64,000 bases of DNA from Sphingomonas alba (GCF_023516555.1 NZ_JAMGBD010000001.1:62001-126000), one strand, 5' to 3'; shown: positions 24,140-35,881, counted from the first letter of the stretch. Numbers and translations are program-made. Notes: a model not told the origin generated them from the letters alone.

Positions 24140-24797
24140 GCGCCTCCTCCATCCCGACACGCCGGAGCTGCGCGAGCGCTGGGGCGGTTTCGCCTGGACC
24201 GAGGCGAACGCCAAGGCGGCCGCCGCGGCCATCGCCAAATATCCGGAAGGCCGCCAGCAGTCGGCAGTCATCCCCCTGCTCGACCTCGCCCAGCGCCAGG
24301 TTGGCGAAGAGACGGGCACGCAGGGCTGGCTGCCGATTCCGGTGCAGGAATTCATCGCCCGCGAACTGAAGATGCCGCCGGTCGCGGTGACCGAGGTCGC
24401 GACTTTCTACACGATGTTCAACCTGGCTCCGGTCGGGAAATTCCACGTCCAGGTGTGCGGCACGACGCCCTGCATGCTGCGCGGTTCGGACGACGTGCTG
24501 TCCGCCTGTTACAAGCGCGGCCTCAAGAAGGGCCACACGACCAAGGACGGCCTCTTCACTTTGACCGAGGTCGAGTGCCTCGGCGTCTGCGCCAATGCGC
24601 CAATGGTCCAGATCAACGACGACAATTTCGAGGACCTGACCGAGGCGAGCATGGGCGCGATCCTCGACGCGCTGGCCGAGGGCAAACAGCCCAAACCCGG
24701 CCCGCAGATCGAGCGCCAGACCAGCGCCCCCGAAGGCGGCCCGACCACGCTCAAGAAAATGGCCGAGCGCAATTACGACTATCGGGGGCAGTGGTGA
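24132..24797 (+). CDS. nuoE: NADH-quinone oxidoreductase subunit E
   Basis: 221 residues with a thioredoxin-like [2Fe-2S] domain (ligands in CGTTPCMLRGS and ECLGVCANAPM), cluster N1a of the NADH-dehydrogenase module. AGGGA lies 8 bases before the ATG. The C-terminal 40 residues are a Pro/Gly-rich extension common in alphaproteobacterial NuoE. Confidence 0.97.
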   Translation: MAERLLHPDTPELRERWGGFAWTEANAKAAAAAIAKYPEGRQQSAVIPLLDLAQRQVGEETGTQGWLPIPVQEFIARELKMPPVAVTEVATFYTMFNLAPVGKFHVQVCGTTPCMLRGSDDVLSACYKRGLKKGHTTKDGLFTLTEVECLGVCANAPMVQINDDNFEDLTEASMGAILDALAEGKQPKPGPQIERQTSAPEGGPTTLKKMAERNYDYRGQW

Positions 24798-24961
24798 CCA
24801 GCATGCAGAGCCATAACCTCGCTCGTCCTGAGCTCGGCCTCTCGGATTGCCCCCAGCAATCCGTTCGTCCTGAGCTTGTCGAAGGGCGCATGCTCGACGG
24901 CCGTGCAGCGCGCTTCGACTTCGCTCAGCACGAGCGGATGCTTGGGGAGGCTGCCCGATGA
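24794..24961 (+). CDS. Open frame of 55 codons formed by a REP-like repeat
   Basis: A GTG frame that overlaps the nuoE stop by four bases (GTGA) and whose TGA overlaps the next ATG (ATGA). The translation contains RPELG, VRPELVEGR and RFDFAQHER, the well-known reading of a dispersed short palindromic repeat of sphingomonads and relatives. It is therefore more likely a repeat that stayed in frame than a gene with a selected product, although ribosomes may well cross it. Confidence 0.4.
   Translation: MTSMQSHNLARPELGLSDCPQQSVRPELVEGRMLDGRAARFDFAQHERMLGEAAR
24820..24940. repeat. REP-like palindromic repeat inside the nuo operon
   Basis: The unit has a TCGTCCTGAGC-TTGTCGAA arm (24866-24884) and its inverted partner TTCGACTTCGCTCAGCACGA (24914-24933), plus a partial extra copy of the first arm near 24825 and a perfect 7-bp hairpin GGATTGC-CCCCA-GCAATCC (24844-24862). 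Such repeats are dispersed in many alphaproteobacterial genomes. It is the only copy I see in this window. Confidence 0.65.
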
Positions 24962-25113
24962 AGGACATCCTCAAAGCCGTCGTGGCGATCATCATCATCC
25001 TCATCGCCATCAAGATCATCGGCGCAATCCTCGGCCTGCTGGTCGGCCTCGCAGTTGCCGGGCTCGTTGTCTATGGCGGCGTCAAGCTTCTGGAGGGGCC
25101 GCGCAATGGGTAG
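24958..25113 (+). CDS. 51-residue hydrophobic protein before nuoF
   Basis: A small protein with a strong ribosome-binding site (GGGGAGG, 7 bases before the ATG). After MKDILKAV it is nearly all Ile, Leu, Val, Ala and Gly over about 35 residues, enough for one long or two short membrane helices, then a short end KLLEGPRNG. It overlaps nuoF by eight bases, so it is translated with the operon. No family recognised; small single-span subunits are common in larger complex I versions, but homology is not shown. Confidence 0.7.
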   Translation: MKDILKAVVAIIIILIAIKIIGAILGLLVGLAVAGLVVYGGVKLLEGPRNG

Positions 25114-26413
25114 CGTCACGCCCCTCAGCGACAAGGATCGCATCTTCACCAACGTCTACGGCTATCAGTCGGCAGACCTGAAGGCGGCGCAAGCGCGCGG
25201 CGATTGGGACAAGACCGCCGATTTGATGAAGATCGGCCAGGACCAGATCATCGAGATCATCAAGGCGTCCGGGCTTCGCGGCCGCGGCGGCGCCGGTTTC
25301 CCGACGGGCCTCAAGTGGAGCTTTATGCCCAGGGAGCCCAAGCCCGGCAAACCAAACTTCCTGGTCATCAACGCCGACGAGTCCGAACCGGGAAGCTGCA
25401 AGGATCGCGAGATCCTGCGCCACGACCCGCACAAATTGGTCGAAGGCGCGCTGATCGCCGGTTTCGCCATGCGCGCCCGCGCCGGCTACATTTATGTGCG
25501 CGGCGAGTTCATCCGCGAGACTCAGGCGCTCGAGAAAGCGGTCGCCGAGGCCTATTCCGCCGGCCTACTCGGCAAGAACGCGGCCGGTTCCGGCTACGAC
25601 TTCGACCTCTTCGTCCACCGCGGCGCCGGCGCTTATATCTGCGGCGAAGAGACGGCGATGCTCGAAAGCCTGGAGGGCAAGCAGGGCAAGCCGCGCCTGA
25701 AGCCGCCGTTCCCGGCCGGCGCCGGCCTCTATGGCTGCCCGACCACAGTCAACAATGTCGAGAGTATCGCCGTCGTCCCGACCATCCTGCGCCGTGGCGC
25801 GGCCTGGTTCGCCGGCTTCGGGCGCGAGAAGAACGAGGGTACCAAGCTCTTCCAGATCAGCGGCCACGTGAACAAGCCGTGCGTCGTTGAAGAGAGCATG
25901 TCGATCAGCTTCCGCGAGCTCATCGACATCCACGCCGGCGGCATCCGCGGCGGATGGGACAACCTCCTCGCCGTCATCCCCGGCGGCTCCTCGGTACCGC
26001 TGGTTCCGGCGGCGCAAATCATGGACGCGCCGATGGACTTCGACGGCTTGAAGGAGCTCGGCTCCGGCCTCGGCACCGCCGCCGTCATCGTCATGGACAA
26101 GTCGACCGACATCGTCCGCGCGATCAGCCGCATTTCGTATTTCTACAAGCACGAGAGCTGCGGCCAGTGCACGCCGTGCCGCGAAGGCACCGGCTGGATG
26201 TGGCGCACCATGGAGCGCCTCCGCGAAGGCGATGCGACGTCCGCGACGATCGATCGCCTGCTCGACGTTACCAAGCAAGTCGAAGGCCACACGATCTGCG
26301 CATTGGGCGACGCCGCCGCCTGGCCGATCCAGGGCCTGATCCGCCACTTCCGCCCCGAACTCGAGCGCCGCATCGCGGAGCGTGGCAATGAAACTCTCGA
26401 GGCAGCCGAATAA
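25106..26413 (+). CDS. nuoF: NADH-quinone oxidoreductase subunit F
   Basis: 435 residues, the NADH- and FMN-binding subunit: [16 protein letters not shown] and the [14 protein letters not shown] loop for nucleotide/FMN binding, [13 protein letters not shown], and the N3 cluster ligands in [12 protein letters not shown] and [13 protein letters not shown]. The ATG at 25106 is preceded by GGAGGGG. Confidence 0.98.
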   Translation: MGSVTPLSDKDRIFTNVYGYQSADLKAAQARGDWDKTADLMKIGQDQIIEIIKASGLRGRGGAGFPTGLKWSFMPREPKPGKPNFLVINADESEPGSCKDREILRHDPHKLVEGALIAGFAMRARAGYIYVRGEFIRETQALEKAVAEAYSAGLLGKNAAGSGYDFDLFVHRGAGAYICGEETAMLESLEGKQGKPRLKPPFPAGAGLYGCPTTVNNVESIAVVPTILRRGAAWFAGFGREKNEGTKLFQISGHVNKPCVVEESMSISFRELIDIHAGGIRGGWDNLLAVIPGGSSVPLVPAAQIMDAPMDFDGLKELGSGLGTAAVIVMDKSTDIVRAISRISYFYKHESCGQCTPCREGTGWMWRTMERLREGDATSATIDRLLDVTKQVEGHTICALGDAAAWPIQGLIRHFRPELERRIAERGNETLEAAE

Positions 26414-28416
26414 TGCCTAAAGTCACCGTCGACGGCGTCGAGATCGAGGTCCCGCAGGGCGCGACCGTCCTCCAGGCTTGCGAACTGGCGGGGAAGGAAA
26501 TCCCGCGCTTCTGCTACCACGAGCGGCTGAGCATCGCCGGCAATTGCCGCATGTGCCTGGTCGAGGTCGCGCCGGGGCCGCCCAAGCCGCAGGCGAGCTG
26601 CGCGCTGCCGGCCGCCGACGGCCAGACGATCAAGACCGACACGGCCATGGTCAAGAAGGCACGCGAAGGGGTGATGGAGTTCCTGCTCATCAACCACCCG
26701 CTCGATTGCCCGATCTGCGACCAGGGCGGCGAGTGCGACCTGCAGGACCAGGCCATGGCCTATGGCCGCAGCTATTCCCGCTACGACGAGAACAAGCGCG
26801 CGGTCGAAGACAAATATATGGGCCCGGTCATCAAGACCTCGATGACCCGCTGCATCCAGTGCACGCGCTGCATCCGCTTCGCCGACGAAGTCGCCGGCAC
26901 GCCGGAAATCGGCATGCTGTACCGTGGCGAGGACAGCCAGATCACGAGCTACCTGGAGCGCGCTTTGACCAGCGAGCTTTCGGGCAACCTCGCCGACATC
27001 TGCCCGGTCGGCGCCTTGCTGCAGCGGCCGCAGAGCTTCGAGAGCCGCCCATGGGAGCTCCGCAAGGTGCCCGCGATCGACGTCATGGATGCGGTCGGTT
27101 CCAACATCCGTCTCGACGTTCGCCAGCGCCAGGTGATGCGCATCCTGCCGCGCACCAATGACGCGGTGAACGAGGAGTGGATCCACGACAAGACTCGGCA
27201 CCACGTCGACGCGCTCGTCCGTAACCGGCTCGACCGGCCGTGGATTCGCGAGAATGGCAAGCTCCGCGCCGCCACCTGGAACGAGGCGCTGGAAGCCTTT
27301 GCCAAGCAATTGAAATCGGCGGGCAAGAAGGTCGCGGCCATCGCCGGCGACCTGCTCGACGCCGAGACCATGTATGCGGCCAAGAAGCTGCTGGCGGGGC
27401 AGGGGTCTAAATTGCTCGAAGGTCGCCAGACCGGCCTCGACTATGACGTCTCCAGCCTGTCGGCATTGCGCTTCAACACGCCGATCGCCGACCTGGAAAA
27501 TGCCGATGCGATCCTGCTGGTGGGCTCCAACCCGCGCTGGGAAGCGCCGCTGGTCAACACGCGCCTCCGCAAGGCGGCGCGCAAGGGCGCCAAGGTCTTC
27601 GCCATCGGCCCGGTCGCCGACCTCGCCTTCCCGGTCACCTGGCTCGGCGACGATCTGAAGCTGATCGGCAAACTGCCGAAGGAGGCCGCCGACGCCATCG
27701 CCAAGGCCGAGCGGCCGGTGATGATCGTCGGCCCCGGCGCCCTGGGCAAAGGGGCACTCGGGGCGGCGCTGAAGGCCTCAGGTCCGTTCATCAAGACCGG
27801 GTGGAACGGCTTCAATACGCTGCATATTTCGGCGGCGCGCATGGCTGGCCTGATCCTCGGCTACGCCCAGAAGGGCGGCATCGCCGATATCGAGGCCGCC
27901 AAGCCCGAGCTCGTCCTGCTGCTCGGTGCCGATGAGGTTCCGGACGGCAAGTTCGACAAGGCTTTCAAAGTCTATGTCGGCCACCATGGCGACAAGGGCG
28001 CCAAGCAGGCCGATCTCGTCCTCCCGGCCGCCGCCTGGAGCGAGAAGCACGGCACCTACGTCAATATCGAGGGCCGGGTGCAGCGCGGCGAGCGCGCCAC
28101 CTTCCCGCCGGGCGACGCCCGCGAGGACTGGACGATCTTCCGCGCCGTTTCCGACCTCACCGGCAAGCCGCTGCCGTTCGACCGCTTTGACCAGTTGCGC
28201 GCCGCGATGGTCGCCGATCATCCCGAACTGGGCACCGACGGCGTCATCGACTGGAAGTGGAGCGCCCCGAAGCTCGACGCCAAGGCGGAAGGTCCGGTCG
28301 GTTACGCGATCAAGGACTTCTACCTGACCAACGCCATCTGCCGCGCCAGCCCGACCATGCAGCGTTGCTCTGAAGAGCTGGTGCACGGTCAGTCATTCCT
28401 GGAGGCCGCCGAATGA
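26413..28416 (+). CDS. nuoG: NADH-quinone oxidoreductase subunit G
   Basis: 667 residues. The N-terminal ferredoxin-like part binds N1b ([17 protein letters not shown]), then the His/Cys N5 site and N4 region ([30 protein letters not shown]). The rest is a molybdopterin-oxidoreductase-like domain without cofactor, as in the family. TAATG overlap with nuoF, ATGA overlap with nuoH. Confidence 0.97.
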   Translation: MPKVTVDGVEIEVPQGATVLQACELAGKEIPRFCYHERLSIAGNCRMCLVEVAPGPPKPQASCALPAADGQTIKTDTAMVKKAREGVMEFLLINHPLDCPICDQGGECDLQDQAMAYGRSYSRYDENKRAVEDKYMGPVIKTSMTRCIQCTRCIRFADEVAGTPEIGMLYRGEDSQITSYLERALTSELSGNLADICPVGALLQRPQSFESRPWELRKVPAIDVMDAVGSNIRLDVRQRQVMRILPRTNDAVNEEWIHDKTRHHVDALVRNRLDRPWIRENGKLRAATWNEALEAFAKQLKSAGKKVAAIAGDLLDAETMYAAKKLLAGQGSKLLEGRQTGLDYDVSSLSALRFNTPIADLENADAILLVGSNPRWEAPLVNTRLRKAARKGAKVFAIGPVADLAFPVTWLGDDLKLIGKLPKEAADAIAKAERPVMIVGPGALGKGALGAALKASGPFIKTGWNGFNTLHISAARMAGLILGYAQKGGIADIEAAKPELVLLLGADEVPDGKFDKAFKVYVGHHGDKGAKQADLVLPAAAWSEKHGTYVNIEGRVQRGERATFPPGDAREDWTIFRAVSDLTGKPLPFDRFDQLRAAMVADHPELGTDGVIDWKWSAPKLDAKAEGPVGYAIKDFYLTNAICRASPTMQRCSEELVHGQSFLEAAE

Positions 28417-29465
28417 CGGCGCTCTTCCAGTCCTGGGGCGCAACTCACGAATGGGCGTGGTTCTTCTCCATGCTCATTGGCATCCTCGTCATCGCTTTGC
28501 CGCTGATGCTGGCGGTGGCGATGATCATCTATGCCGACCGCAAGATCTGGGCAGCCATCGCGTTGCGTCGCGGCCCCAATGTCGTCGGGCCGTGGGGTTT
28601 GCTGCAAAGCTTCGCCGACGGCCTGAAGGTCTTCCTCAAGGAAACCATCATCCCGAGCAGCGCCAACAAGGCGATGTTCCTGATCGCACCGATCATCACT
28701 TTCACGGTGGCGCTGATCGTCTGGGCGGTGGTGCCGTTCGACATCGGCGTCGTCCTCGCCGACATCAACGTCGGCATGCTCTATGTCCTCGCGGCGTCGT
28801 CGCTCGGCGTTTACGGCGTCATCCTCGCCGGCTGGTCGTCCAACTCCAAATACCCGTTCTTCGCTGCCATTCGCGCGGCCGCGCAGATGGTCAGTTACGA
28901 AGTCTCAATCGGCTTCGTCCTGATCTGCGTCGTTCTCTACGCCAACAGCTTCAACCTGACCGACATCGTCATGGCCCAGAAGGGCAATGTCCTCGGCATT
29001 TTCAGCGGCTACGGGTTCAACCCCCTGCTGTTCCCGATGGCGGTGGTCTTCTTCATCAGCTCGATGGCCGAAACCTTCCGCACGCCGTTCGACCTGGTCG
29101 AGGCGGAGAGCGAGCTCGTCGCCGGCCACCAGACCGAATATTCGTCGATGAGCTTCGCGCTCTTCTGGCTCGGCGAATATGGCAACGTCATCCTGATGTG
29201 CGCGCTGAACGCCATCCTCTTCTGGGGCGGGTTCCTGCCGCCACTCGACATCGGCTTCCTCTACTGGATCCCGGGCATCCTCTGGCTGTTCCTCAAGATG
29301 GGCTTCTTCTTCTTCTGCTTCAGCTGGGTGAAGGCGACCGTACCGAGGTACCGCTACGACCAGCTGATGCGGCTCGGCTGGAAGATCTTCCTGCCGCTCA
29401 GCCTGCTGTTCGTTGTCCTCATCTCGGGCTGGCTGATGTTCTGGCGCTATGGAGCCGCCGCATGA
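28413..29465 (+). CDS. nuoH: NADH-quinone oxidoreductase subunit H
   Basis: 350 residues, about eight helices. The signature [29 protein letters not shown] and the loop [28 protein letters not shown], which shapes the quinone tunnel and carries the acidic residues of the proton path, are intact. It joins the peripheral arm to the membrane arm. Confidence 0.98.
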   Translation: MTALFQSWGATHEWAWFFSMLIGILVIALPLMLAVAMIIYADRKIWAAIALRRGPNVVGPWGLLQSFADGLKVFLKETIIPSSANKAMFLIAPIITFTVALIVWAVVPFDIGVVLADINVGMLYVLAASSLGVYGVILAGWSSNSKYPFFAAIRAAAQMVSYEVSIGFVLICVVLYANSFNLTDIVMAQKGNVLGIFSGYGFNPLLFPMAVVFFISSMAETFRTPFDLVEAESELVAGHQTEYSSMSFALFWLGEYGNVILMCALNAILFWGGFLPPLDIGFLYWIPGILWLFLKMGFFFFCFSWVKATVPRYRYDQLMRLGWKIFLPLSLLFVVLISGWLMFWRYGAAA

Positions 29466-29944
29466 TCGCGCGCACAATCAAGGCCTTCACCCTGTGGGAA
29501 TTCGTCAAGGCGCATGCGCTGACCTTGAAGTATTTCTTCAAGCCCAAGGCGACCATCAATTACCCGTTCGAGAAGGCGCCGACCTCGCCCCGCTTCCGCG
29601 GTGAGCATGCGCTCCGCCGTTATCCGAACGGTGAAGAGCGCTGCATCGCCTGCAAGCTGTGCGAAGCCATCTGCCCGGCGCAGGCCATCACCATCGAGGC
29701 GGAGCCGCGCGAGGACGGGTCGCGCCGCACCACGCGCTACGACATCGACATGGTGAAGTGCATCTATTGCGGCCTGTGCCAGGAAGCCTGCCCGGTCGAC
29801 GCCATCGTCGAAGGGCCGAACCTGGAATTCGCGACCGAAACGCGGGAGGAATTGCTCTACGACAAGGCGAAACTGCTGGCCAACGGCGACCGCTGGGAAC
29901 AGGCAATTGCCGCTTCCCTTGCCGCCGATGCGGCGTATCGCTAG
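29462..29944 (+). CDS. nuoI: NADH-quinone oxidoreductase subunit I
   Basis: 160 residues with two [4Fe-4S] ferredoxin motifs, [13 protein letters not shown] and [13 protein letters not shown], that hold clusters N6a and N6b. The N-terminal amphipathic part ([20 protein letters not shown]) lies on the membrane. Four-base overlap with nuoH; 14 bases separate it from nuoJ. Confidence 0.98.
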   Translation: MIARTIKAFTLWEFVKAHALTLKYFFKPKATINYPFEKAPTSPRFRGEHALRRYPNGEERCIACKLCEAICPAQAITIEAEPREDGSRRTTRYDIDMVKCIYCGLCQEACPVDAIVEGPNLEFATETREELLYDKAKLLANGDRWEQAIAASLAADAAYR

Positions 29945-29958
29945 GCGCCCCGCATCCC

Positions 29959-30561
29959 ATGATCGCAGTCATCTCCTTCTACCTCTTCGCGGCCATGACC
30001 ATCGCCTCGGCGGTGCTCGTCATTTTCGCCCGCAACCCGGTGCACAGCGTGCTCTGGCTGATCGTGTCCTTCTTCAGCGCGTCGGGCCTGATGTTGATGA
30101 CGGGGGCGGAGTTCATCGCCCTGCTTTTGGTCATCGTCTATGTCGGCGCGGTCGCAGTGCTGTTCCTGTTCGTCGTCATGATGCTCGACATCGACTTCGC
30201 CCAGCTGCGCTCCGGCTTCACCAGGAACCTGCCGTTCGGCCTCTTGATCGCGCTGGTATTGCTGGCGGAGATCATCGTCGCCGCCAATGCGCGCGGCGCT
30301 GGCTCGATCATCGCCGACAAGCCGCCCGAAGCCGCCCAGCCGAACATCGTCGCGCTCGGCGAGGCGATGTACAGCCGCTTCCTGTTCCCGTTCGAAATCG
30401 CCGGCCTGATCCTGCTCGTCGCGATGATCGGCGCCATCGTCCTGACGCACCGCAGCCGCGGTGACGTTCGCGGCCAGAAGATTTCGAAGCAGGTCGACCG
30501 CCGCCCGCAGGATGCCATCCAGAACAAGCAGCCGGCCGTGGGGCAGGGGGTGAAGCTGTGA
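29959..30561 (+). CDS. nuoJ: NADH-quinone oxidoreductase subunit J
   Basis: 200 residues, five membrane helices. The conserved third helix ([20 protein letters not shown]), which changes between alpha and pi form during turnover in known structures, is intact. A basic cytoplasmic tail ([14 protein letters not shown]) ends the protein. GTGA overlap with nuoK. Confidence 0.96.
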   Translation: MIAVISFYLFAAMTIASAVLVIFARNPVHSVLWLIVSFFSASGLMLMTGAEFIALLLVIVYVGAVAVLFLFVVMMLDIDFAQLRSGFTRNLPFGLLIALVLLAEIIVAANARGAGSIIADKPPEAAQPNIVALGEAMYSRFLFPFEIAGLILLVAMIGAIVLTHRSRGDVRGQKISKQVDRRPQDAIQNKQPAVGQGVKL

Positions 30562-30863
30562 TCGGCCTCGACCATTACCTGACCGTGGCGGCGATCCTGT
30601 TCACGATCGGCGTGCTCGGCATCTTCCTCAATCGCCGCAATATCATCCTGATGCTGATGGCGATCGAGCTGATCCTGCTCGCCGTGAACATCAACCTCGT
30701 CGCGTTCAGCGCCTTCCTCGGTGATCTGACCGGCCAGGTCTTCGCCATGTTCGTCCTGACCGTCGCCGCCGCAGAAGCGGCCATCGGCCTCGCGATCCTC
30801 GTCATTTTCTTCCGCCGCCGCGGCTCGATCGCGGTTGACGACGCCGACCGGATGAGAGGCTGA
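30558..30863 (+). CDS. nuoK: NADH-quinone oxidoreductase subunit K
   Basis: 101 residues, three helices, with the two buried glutamates of the proton path visible in [18 protein letters not shown] and [16 protein letters not shown]. It starts at a GTG that overlaps the nuoJ stop. One base separates it from nuoL. Confidence 0.97.
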   Translation: MIGLDHYLTVAAILFTIGVLGIFLNRRNIILMLMAIELILLAVNINLVAFSAFLGDLTGQVFAMFVLTVAAAEAAIGLAILVIFFRRRGSIAVDDADRMRG

Positions 30864-30864
30864 C

Positions 30865-32919
30865 ATGCAACTCCAGCTCCAGCTCATCGTCTTCCTGCCC
30901 TTGCTGGCGGCGATCATCGCGGGCCTCGGTGGGCGTGTCATCGGCCAGACTGCTTCAAAGGTCGTCACGACGGGCGCGCTGATGATCGGGGCGGTCCTAT
31001 CCTGGCCGATCTTCATCCAGTTCCTCGGCGCGCATGCCCAGCCGCAGGTCGTCGACGTCCTTAAGTTCATCCAGTCAGGCGATCTCGATGTGAACTGGGC
31101 GCTGCGCGTCGACGCGTTGACGGCCGTAATGTTGGTCGTGGTGACGACCGTCTCGTCGCTCGTCCACCTCTACAGCTGGGGCTATATGTCCGAAGACCCC
31201 AGCCAGCCGCGCTTCTTCGCTTACTTGTCGCTGTTCAGCTTCGCGATGTTGATGCTGGTGACCGCCGACAGCTTGGTGCAGATGTTCTTCGGCTGGGAAG
31301 GCGTCGGCCTCGCCTCCTACCTGCTCATCGGCTTCTGGTACCATAAGCCCTCGGCCAATGCGGCGGCGCTGAAGGCGTTCGTCGTCAACCGCGTCGGCGA
31401 TTTCGGCTTCAGCCTCGGCATCTTCGGCACGTTCCTGGTGTTCGGTACCGTCTCGATCCCGGCAATCCTGGCCGCCGCGCCCGGCATGGCCGGATCGACC
31501 ATCGGTTTTGCCGGCATGCGGGTCGACACCATGACCCTGCTTTGCTTGCTGCTGTTCGTCGGCGCCTGCGGCAAGTCGGCCCAACTCGGCCTCCACACCT
31601 GGCTTCCGGACGCGATGGAAGGCCCGACCCCGGTTAGCGCGCTCATCCATGCCGCAACCATGGTCACCGCCGGCGTCTTCATGGTGTGCCGCCTGTCGCC
31701 GATGTTCGAGACTAGCCACACGGCGATGACCGTCGTCACCTATGTCGGCGCGGCGACCTGCTTGTTCGCGGCAACCGTCGGAACGGTGCAGAACGACATC
31801 AAGCGGGTCATCGCTTATTCGACCTGCTCGCAGCTCGGCTACATGTTCTTCGCCGCGGGCGTCGGCGCTTACGGCGCGGCCATGTTCCACCTCTTCACGC
31901 ACGCCTTCTTCAAGGCCCTGCTGTTCCTCGGCGCAGGCTCGGTCATCCATGCCATGCACCATGAGCAGGACATGCGGTTCTACGGCGCGCTAAGGAAGGA
32001 AATCCCGATCACCTTCTGGGCGATGGTCGCGGGCACGCTGGCAATCACCGGGGTCGGCATTTTCGGGATCGGTTTCGCCGGCTTCTGGTCGAAGGACGCG
32101 ATCCTCGAATCCAGTTTCGCCAGCGGTTCGGTTCACGGCACCGTCGCCTTCTACCTCGGCGCGTTCGCCGCGCTGCTGACCAGCTTCTACAGCTGGCGGC
32201 TCATCTTCCTGACCTTTTTCGGCAAGCCGCGCTGGGCGGGCAGCGAGCATATCCAGCACGCGGTCCACCACGTTCATGAAGAGCAGAGCGAGATGGCGTC
32301 CGACCACGACAGCGCCCACGATCACGAGGTGCACGCCAAGACCGGCACTGCCGGCTATCACCCGCACGAAAGCCCGTGGACGATCCTCGTGCCTTTGGTC
32401 CTGCTGTCACTCGGTGCGGTATTCGCCGGCCAGATCTTCCACGAATATTTCGTCGGTGCTGAAGGCGGTGAGGGCTTCTGGCGCGGCAGCGTCGCGTTCA
32501 GCGAGCATCTCGCCCATGCCAGCCACGAAGTTCCCTTCTGGGTGACTTACACGCCGCTGGCCGTGATGCTGATCGGCCTCGCCATCGCCTACCGCAACTA
32601 CATCGCCAAGCCCGATGCGCCGGCGGCCTTCGTCGCGCAATTCCCGAGCCTGCACCGGTTCTTGATCCACAAATGGTATTTCGACGAGCTCTATGACGCC
32701 ATCTTCGTCCGTCCGGCCATGTGGCTCGGCAATCTTCTCTGGAAGAAGGGCGACGAGGGAACGATCGACCGCTTCGGCCCGCACGGCGCGGCCGTGGCCG
32801 TCGGTGTCGGCAACAAGCTCACGACCCGCCTGCAGTCGGGCTATGTCTACAGCTACGCGTTGGTCATGTTGCTCGGCCTGATCGGCGCGGCGAGCTGGGT
32901 CTTCTGGTGGGTGCGTTGA
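30865..32919 (+). CDS. nuoL: NADH-quinone oxidoreductase subunit L
   Basis: 684 residues, the distal antiporter-like subunit. Diagnostic segments are [48 protein letters not shown] and the broken helix with the [20 protein letters not shown] motif. A His-rich cytosolic loop (HHVHEEQSE and [10 protein letters not shown]) lies around residues 465-490. The long C-terminal lateral helix is expected from about residue 560. Confidence 0.98.
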   Translation: MQLQLQLIVFLPLLAAIIAGLGGRVIGQTASKVVTTGALMIGAVLSWPIFIQFLGAHAQPQVVDVLKFIQSGDLDVNWALRVDALTAVMLVVVTTVSSLVHLYSWGYMSEDPSQPRFFAYLSLFSFAMLMLVTADSLVQMFFGWEGVGLASYLLIGFWYHKPSANAAALKAFVVNRVGDFGFSLGIFGTFLVFGTVSIPAILAAAPGMAGSTIGFAGMRVDTMTLLCLLLFVGACGKSAQLGLHTWLPDAMEGPTPVSALIHAATMVTAGVFMVCRLSPMFETSHTAMTVVTYVGAATCLFAATVGTVQNDIKRVIAYSTCSQLGYMFFAAGVGAYGAAMFHLFTHAFFKALLFLGAGSVIHAMHHEQDMRFYGALRKEIPITFWAMVAGTLAITGVGIFGIGFAGFWSKDAILESSFASGSVHGTVAFYLGAFAALLTSFYSWRLIFLTFFGKPRWAGSEHIQHAVHHVHEEQSEMASDHDSAHDHEVHAKTGTAGYHPHESPWTILVPLVLLSLGAVFAGQIFHEYFVGAEGGEGFWRGSVAFSEHLAHASHEVPFWVTYTPLAVMLIGLAIAYRNYIAKPDAPAAFVAQFPSLHRFLIHKWYFDELYDAIFVRPAMWLGNLLWKKGDEGTIDRFGPHGAAVAVGVGNKLTTRLQSGYVYSYALVMLLGLIGAASWVFWWVR

Positions 32920-34451
32920 TGGGCCTGCCGATCCTGACCATTTTGATCGCGGTGCCGCTGATCGCCGGCGCGCTCTGCCTGTTCGTCAACGCGAGCAGCG
33001 CGCGCTGGATCGCACTCATCGCCACCCTGATCGACCTCGCCATAGGCATCTACCTCTGGACGGCTTTCGATCCGTCAGGTGCGCAATGGCAATTCACCGA
33101 GCTTGTGAAGTTCGGCGCCGGCGGCATCACTCCGTCATGGGCTCTGGGCATCGACGGCATCGCCTTGATGCTGATCATCCTGTCGGTCTTCCTGATGCCG
33201 ATCTGCATCGGCGCCAGCTGGGTCGCGATCGAGAAGCGGGTGCCCGAATATATGGCCGCCTTCCTGCTGATGGAGGCGCTGATGCTCGGCGTCTTCTGTG
33301 CGCAGGACCTGATGCTGTTCTACATCTTCTTCGAGGGCGGCCTCATCCCGATGTTCCTGATCATTGGCATCTGGGGCGGCGCGGAGCGGATCAAGGCCAG
33401 CTACAAGTTCTTCCTCTACACCTTCTTCGGCTCGGTGCTGATGCTGATCGCCATGATCTACATGGTCAGCACGGCGGGGACGACCTCGATCCCGAAGCTG
33501 ATGGCCTACGACTTCCCGTTCGACGCGCAGAAATGGCTATGGCTCGCCTTCTTCGCCAGCTTCGCGGTGAAGATGCCGATGTGGCCGGTCCACACCTGGC
33601 TTCCCGATGCGCACGTCCAGGCGCCGACCGCGGGCTCGGTCATCCTGGCCGGCGTGTTGCTGAAGATGGGCGGCTACGGCTTCATCCGCTTCTCGCTGCC
33701 GATGTTCCCTGAAGCGTCCGAATATTACATCCCGCTCGTCTTCATCCTGAGCGGTGTCGCGGTGGTCTACACCTCGCTCGTCGCTTTGGCGCAGCGCGAC
33801 ATGAAGAAGCTGATAGCTTACTCGTCCGTCGCGCACATGGCATTCGTGACCTTCGGCCTGTTCGCCTTCAACCGGCAGGGCCTCGAAGGCGCGATGATGG
33901 TCATGCTCGGCCACGGCCTTGTGTCGGGCGCGCTCTTCCTCTGCGTCGGCGTCATCTACGACCGCCTGCACACCCGCGAGATCGCGCGCTACGGCGGCCT
34001 TTCCGACAATATGCCGGCCTATGCCTTGCTGTTCATGGTTTTCACCATGGCCAGCGTCGGCCTGCCGGGCACCAGCAATTTCGTCGGCGAGTTCCTGGCG
34101 TTGGTCGGCACCTACAAGGTGTCGAGCTGGGCGGCGATCGTCGCCACTACCGGCATCATCCTTGGCGCCGCCTACATGCTCTACCTCTACTGGCGCATTT
34201 GCTACGGCAAGCTGGTTCACGCCGACGCGGCCGCGATGCCCGACCTCAGCGCCCGCGAATGGTGGTTGCTCGGTCCGATTGCGGCATCCGTCTTCTGGAT
34301 GGGCATCTATCCAGAGAGCTTTCTGAAGCCGATGCGCGCCGACATCGGCCGCCTGCTGGAACGCGTCGAGCGCGCTACGCCGCCAGGCGATGCGCTGCTC
34401 ACCGCCGGCAAGCCAGCGGCCGCAACCGCGCATGAAGGGGCGGCGCACTAA
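32919..34451 (+). CDS. nuoM: NADH-quinone oxidoreductase subunit M
   Basis: 510 residues, about 14 helices. [32 protein letters not shown] contains the channel Lys and the conserved [27 protein letters not shown] is the second half-channel. TGATG overlap with nuoL. A soluble Ala/Pro-rich end follows the last helix. Confidence 0.98.
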   Translation: MGLPILTILIAVPLIAGALCLFVNASSARWIALIATLIDLAIGIYLWTAFDPSGAQWQFTELVKFGAGGITPSWALGIDGIALMLIILSVFLMPICIGASWVAIEKRVPEYMAAFLLMEALMLGVFCAQDLMLFYIFFEGGLIPMFLIIGIWGGAERIKASYKFFLYTFFGSVLMLIAMIYMVSTAGTTSIPKLMAYDFPFDAQKWLWLAFFASFAVKMPMWPVHTWLPDAHVQAPTAGSVILAGVLLKMGGYGFIRFSLPMFPEASEYYIPLVFILSGVAVVYTSLVALAQRDMKKLIAYSSVAHMAFVTFGLFAFNRQGLEGAMMVMLGHGLVSGALFLCVGVIYDRLHTREIARYGGLSDNMPAYALLFMVFTMASVGLPGTSNFVGEFLALVGTYKVSSWAAIVATTGIILGAAYMLYLYWRICYGKLVHADAAAMPDLSAREWWLLGPIAASVFWMGIYPESFLKPMRADIGRLLERVERATPPGDALLTAGKPAAATAHEGAAH

Positions 34452-35881
34452 TGAACCTGGCTGCCATCCTTCCCGAACTGATCCTGACCGTCAGCGCCAT
34501 TGTGCTGATGATGGTTGCGGCGCTCGGCCGCCGCATGACCCCTGTCACGACCTGGGCTTCGGTCGCGGCCCTGATCGCGGCCTGTTTCGCGCTGCTCGGA
34601 CAGCCGCAGAGTGCCGGCGCCTTGTTCGGCGGCCTGATCGTCGCCGACGGCTTCGGCGCCTTCGGCAAACTCATCTGCTTCGTGTCCGCGGCGGTGGCCA
34701 TCGTTGCCGCCCATGGCTGGTTTGAGCGCGGCTCCGAGCACGGCGCCGAATATCCAGTGCTCATCCTCTTTGCCTCGGTCGGCATGGCGGTGATGGTCTC
34801 CTCGACGAGCCTGATGACGCTCTATGTCGGCCTCGAACTGTCGAGCCTCGCCAGCTACGTCCTCGCCTCCTACCGCCGCACGGACGAGCGCTCGGCGGAA
34901 GCGGGCCTCAAATATTTCGTTCTCGGCGCTCTGGCCTCCGGCATCCTGCTTTACGGCATTTCACTGCTTTACGGCTTCACCGGCACGACCGGGTTCGCCG
35001 GTGTCGCCGCAGCATTCGCGCGCGATGCGACGCCGTCGATCGGGCTCCTCTTCGGCCTGGTGTTCACGCTCGCGGGCCTTGCCTTCAAGATCAGCGCAGT
35101 GCCTTTCCACATGTGGACTCCGGACGTCTACGAAGGCGCACCGACGCCGGTCACCGCCTTTTTCGCGTCGGCGCCGAAGGCAGCGGCAGTCTTGCTCTCT
35201 ACCCGCGTCTGCCTGGAAGCCATGGCTCCGGCGACGGATGCCTGGCGCCAGATCGTCATCTTCGCGGCTTTGGCTTCGATCTTCCTCGGCGCCATCGCGG
35301 CTTACGGCCAGACCAACATCAAGCGGCTGCTGGCTTACTCGTCGATCAACAATGTCGGCTTCGCGCTGATCGGCCTCGCCGCCGGAACTGCGACCGGTGC
35401 TTCGGCCATCCTGTTCTACATGGCGATCTATGTCGTCATGACGCTCGGAGCGTTCCTCTGCGTTCTGCGCATGCGCACCGCTGATGGTCAGCCCGTCGAA
35501 ACGCTCGCCTCACTGTCCGGCCTATCGCAGACCCGCCCGGCTCTCGCCTGGGCGATCGCCTTCTTCATGTTCAGCTTGGCCGGCATCCCGCCCTTCTTCG
35601 GCTTCTGGCCGAAGCTGCTGGTTTTCTGGGCAGCGGTTGGCGCCGGCTACTACCCGCTGGCGGTCGTCGGCATCCTCGGTGCCGTGATCGGCGCTTATTA
35701 TTACCTGAAGATCGTCAAGATCATGTTCTTCGACGCGCCGGCTGAACCCTATGGCAAGGTTCGTGCCCCGCTCGAAACCGCCCTGATCTTCCTGTCGGCG
35801 CTGGTCATCAGCCCCGTCGGCTATTTCCTGATCGGTCCGCTTGGCCGCCTGGCCGACAACGCCGCTGGAAGCCTCTTCTGA
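34451..35881 (+). CDS. nuoN: NADH-quinone oxidoreductase subunit N
   Basis: 476 residues, about 14 helices, with LYVGLELSSLASYVLASYRR, FKISAVPFHMWTPDVYEGAPTPVTAF and the middle GQTNIKRLLAYSSINNVGF segment of the antiporter-like family. TAATG overlap with nuoM. Its stop codon lies inside CTGA, where birA appears to begin. Confidence 0.98.
   Translation: MNLAAILPELILTVSAIVLMMVAALGRRMTPVTTWASVAALIAACFALLGQPQSAGALFGGLIVADGFGAFGKLICFVSAAVAIVAAHGWFERGSEHGAEYPVLILFASVGMAVMVSSTSLMTLYVGLELSSLASYVLASYRRTDERSAEAGLKYFVLGALASGILLYGISLLYGFTGTTGFAGVAAAFARDATPSIGLLFGLVFTLAGLAFKISAVPFHMWTPDVYEGAPTPVTAFFASAPKAAAVLLSTRVCLEAMAPATDAWRQIVIFAALASIFLGAIAAYGQTNIKRLLAYSSINNVGFALIGLAAGTATGASAILFYMAIYVVMTLGAFLCVLRMRTADGQPVETLASLSGLSQTRPALAWAIAFFMFSLAGIPPFFGFWPKLLVFWAAVGAGYYPLAVVGILGAVIGAYYYLKIVKIMFFDAPAEPYGKVRAPLETALIFLSALVISPVGYFLIGPLGRLADNAAGSLF

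Noticed and set aside
24117-25019. 300-codon minus-strand frame across nuoE
   Set aside because: Antisense to conserved nuoE motifs and to the repeat; composition of a shadow frame.
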